A DNA stretch of 8,350 bases from Bacteroidota bacterium. GTDB taxonomy: Bacteria; Bacteroidota; Bacteroidia; Cytophagales; Cyclobacteriaceae. Below the pieces are notes generated by a model. The model was not told the origin of the DNA. It searched no databases and was given only the letters and a program-made list of their open reading frames with translations. Every line of letters starts with the position of its first letter. The first letter of the stretch is position 1. A program made the position numbers and the translations under genes. The stretch spans positions 1-8,350 of the forward strand of contig JAEZBX010000334.1 of NCBI GenBank assembly GCA_023412765.1, written 5' to 3'. Of the stretch, positions 7,069 to 8,350 are shown one piece after another.

Positions 7069-7740
7069 ATGAGAACACTCACAAAGGAAATGCAGGCACA
7101 ACTTACTCCTGATAAAGCGATTGACTTGTTGAAGGAGGGCAATAAACGGTTCGTAAACAATCTTAAGGTTAACCGAAACCTGCTACAACAGGTGAACGAA
7201 ACATCTGAAGGACAACACCCCTTTGCCTTTATTCTTAGTTGCATTGATTCTCGAACTTCAGCGGAGCTTATCTTTGATCAGGGATTAGGCGATATTTTTA
7301 GTTGCCGTATCGCAGGAAATATTTTGAATGAAGATATTTTGGGAAGTATGGAATTTGCCTGCAAGGTTGCGGGTTCAAAAGTTGTTGTGGTGCTGGGACA
7401 TACAAAATGCGGTGCTATTAAAGGCGCGTGCGATGACGTCAAGCTCGGAAATTTGACATCTCTTCTCAAAAAAGTAAAACCTGCAATAGAGGCAGAAGTG
7501 TCCACAAAGGAAAGTCGCAACGCCGGCAATTCGCGATTTGTGGAAAAGGTAGCTGAATTGAATGTTCTACAAACCATGGAACAAATTCCTTTGCAAAGTC
7601 CAATTATTGGACAACTTATTCAAGACGGCGAGATTGCGCTGGTAGGTGGCATGTACAATGTTGAAACCGGCGTTGTGGAATTTTATGATAATGAAATTGT
7701 TGCAGGCAAAAAGGTTAAAGAAAAGATCGAGTCGCTTTAA
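7069..7740 (+). CDS. Beta-class carbonic anhydrase
   Basis: This cytoplasmic zinc enzyme interconverts CO2 and bicarbonate, supplying bicarbonate to carboxylation reactions and helping pH balance. At 223 residues it has the normal length for the bacterial beta class. The zinc ligands and catalytic dyad are visible: Cys58, Asp60 and Arg62 in SCIDSRTSAE, and His111 and Cys114 in GHTKCGAIKGA. The family segments DIFSCRIAGN, GSMEFACKVAGSKVVVVLG and GGMYNVETGVVEFYD are also in place. The ATG at 7069 is the only sensible start; the sequence MRTLTKEMQAQLTPDKAIDLLKEGN agrees with relatives. No signal peptide is present. No SulP transporter gene, a frequent partner of such enzymes, is visible in the window. 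A small unknown gene follows after 109 bases on the same strand and may be co-transcribed. Confidence 0.96.
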   Translation: MRTLTKEMQAQLTPDKAIDLLKEGNKRFVNNLKVNRNLLQQVNETSEGQHPFAFILSCIDSRTSAELIFDQGLGDIFSCRIAGNILNEDILGSMEFACKVAGSKVVVVLGHTKCGAIKGACDDVKLGNLTSLLKKVKPAIEAEVSTKESRNAGNSRFVEKVAELNVLQTMEQIPLQSPIIGQLIQDGEIALVGGMYNVETGVVEFYDNEIVAGKKVKEKIESL

Positions 7741-7849
7741 CAAATGAACGATCCACTCGAAAACCCAACGCTCAACAAAATACACCGGACGTGAAAAATG
7801 AGAAGGCTGTTTCTGCAACAAAAAGTTTCGGACACCTAATCAGACAACA

Positions 7850-8155
7850 ATGGAAAGAATTATCCTTGAAATTATTGTTGTCATCTTGAATACAGCAATT
7901 CAACAAACCGATAGTAACCTTGTTAGTGGACGCGCTTTAATTGCACAGGATACCAGGAACATCTTGACAAAGAAAGATTTCATAAATCATGTTTCGCAAC
8001 AATCGTCTGCCTTTGACCAATTGGACACTTACCCTATTCTCAGAAGTTTCGAATTTACAAACAATATTGCGCTAAGATTGGACAATCGAACTGAGCTGCT
8101 TGAAAGTTATCAGGACATACTCAGTATTGCTCATAAAATTGAAGGATTGATCTAA
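7850..8155 (+). CDS. Small hypothetical protein (101 residues)
   Basis: I do not recognise this protein. It runs from an ATG after an AT-rich stretch to TAA and looks genuinely coding: it has balanced composition, a hydrophobic N-terminal stretch (ILEIIVVIL at 5-13) and amphipathic helical segments. It contains no Cys, Trp or Gly-rich motif. The N-terminal hydrophobic stretch is short for a membrane anchor and lacks a signal-peptide cleavage pattern, so it could be a buried helix in a small all-alpha protein. It lies 109 bases behind the carbonic anhydrase on the same strand with no evident terminator between them, so co-transcription is possible. In the gap are two very short frames (ATG 7744, 16 codons; GTG 7791, 32 codons) that I do not consider genes. 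Function unknown. Confidence 0.6.
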   Translation: MERIILEIIVVILNTAIQQTDSNLVSGRALIAQDTRNILTKKDFINHVSQQSSAFDQLDTYPILRSFEFTNNIALRLDNRTELLESYQDILSIAHKIEGLI

Positions 8156-8219
8156 CAAAACCTTTTGACTGCTAACCTCGGGGCAGGAAAATCGCATCGT
8201 CTAGCGTTCGCTCCGGTTT

Positions 8220-8350
8220 TTAAAGATCGAGGTCAGCTGTCGGAAGCTTACTCATCCCCAGGTAAGGTTCGCTTAATTTTCTGAATATCGTCCTTGCGTG
8301 ATAGGATGGCAACCCCACAGCGAGGCGTATGTTTGGCGCACCCATTTCAT
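8220..8350 (-). CDS. 3' end of an unidentified minus-strand gene, cut by window edge
   Basis: A minus-strand frame enters from the right edge and ends with TAA at 8220-8222, giving 42 visible codons. The residues look protein-like (GAPNIRLAVGLPSYHARTIF, then KLSEPYLGMSKLPTADLDL) and hydrophilic towards the C-terminus. The local GC content is higher than in the preceding gene. I cannot assign a family from this fragment. It converges on the small hypothetical gene, leaving 64 bases between the two stops. The piece is short enough that a chance open frame is possible. Confidence 0.5.
   Translation of the reverse strand, partial: EMGAPNIRLAVGLPSYHARTIFRKLSEPYLGMSKLPTADLDL

Noticed and set aside
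6900..7244. Minus-strand open frame of 114 codons across the kinase remnant and the carbonic anhydrase 5' end
   Set aside because: It is antisense to the kinase remnant and to the start of the carbonic anhydrase; the translation resembles no family.
8190..8222. Possible terminator (AGCG-TT-CGCT followed by CCGGTTTTT)
   Set aside because: The stem is only four base pairs and the T-run is offset from it; too weak to call.
1..8350. CRISPR arrays, tRNA or rRNA genes, insertion-sequence ends, phage genes
   Set aside because: No regularly spaced repeats, no cloverleaf or rRNA-like sequence, and no transposase or integrase fragments were found by reading both strands.

Overview
The window looks like chromosomal DNA of a Bacteroidota bacterium, probably Cytophagales-like. 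The reasons are moderately AT-rich DNA, start codons without Shine-Dalgarno sequences, a Bacteroidetes-type -7 promoter motif (TAnnTTTG) before the PadR gene, a PadR + FtsX-permease pair of the kind common in this phylum, and a beta-lactamase closely resembling the GOB enzymes of Elizabethkingia. The placement is inferred from gene families; there is no rRNA or tRNA to confirm it.

Layout. Positions 1-2333 (minus) hold most of a cation-translocating P-type ATPase whose C-terminus lies beyond the left edge. After about 220 bases without a recognisable gene comes a minus-strand, secreted subclass B3 metallo-beta-lactamase of the GOB type, with Gln in place of the first zinc-binding His (2551-3426). 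A 171-base divergent spacer separates it from a plus-strand two-gene unit: a PadR-family repressor (3598-3930) overlapping a large FtsX/MacB-type ABC permease with an N-terminal permease prefix domain (3923-6544). The next 524 bases look like a gene graveyard. They contain a clear 3' remnant of a sensor histidine kinase (6792-7031, plus) and a much fainter, frame-broken resemblance to a PAP2 phosphatase on the minus strand (about 6585-6744). A beta-class carbonic anhydrase follows (7069-7740, plus), then a small helical protein of unknown function (7850-8155, plus), and at the right edge the 3' end of a minus-strand reading frame (8220-8350).

How the genes relate. PadR and the permease form a translationally coupled pair and are probably autoregulated through the spacer, where a -7 element and a TACT-N4-AGTA inverted repeat lie ahead of padR. 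The beta-lactamase reads away from the same spacer, so shared control is possible but unproven. The ATPase, carbonic anhydrase and small protein show no obvious functional link to that pair. I do not see a clearly new multi-gene system. The most unusual items are the unannotated pseudogene remnants at 6585-7031, the GOB-like enzyme next to a PadR-controlled permease, and the unrecognised 101-residue protein after the carbonic anhydrase.
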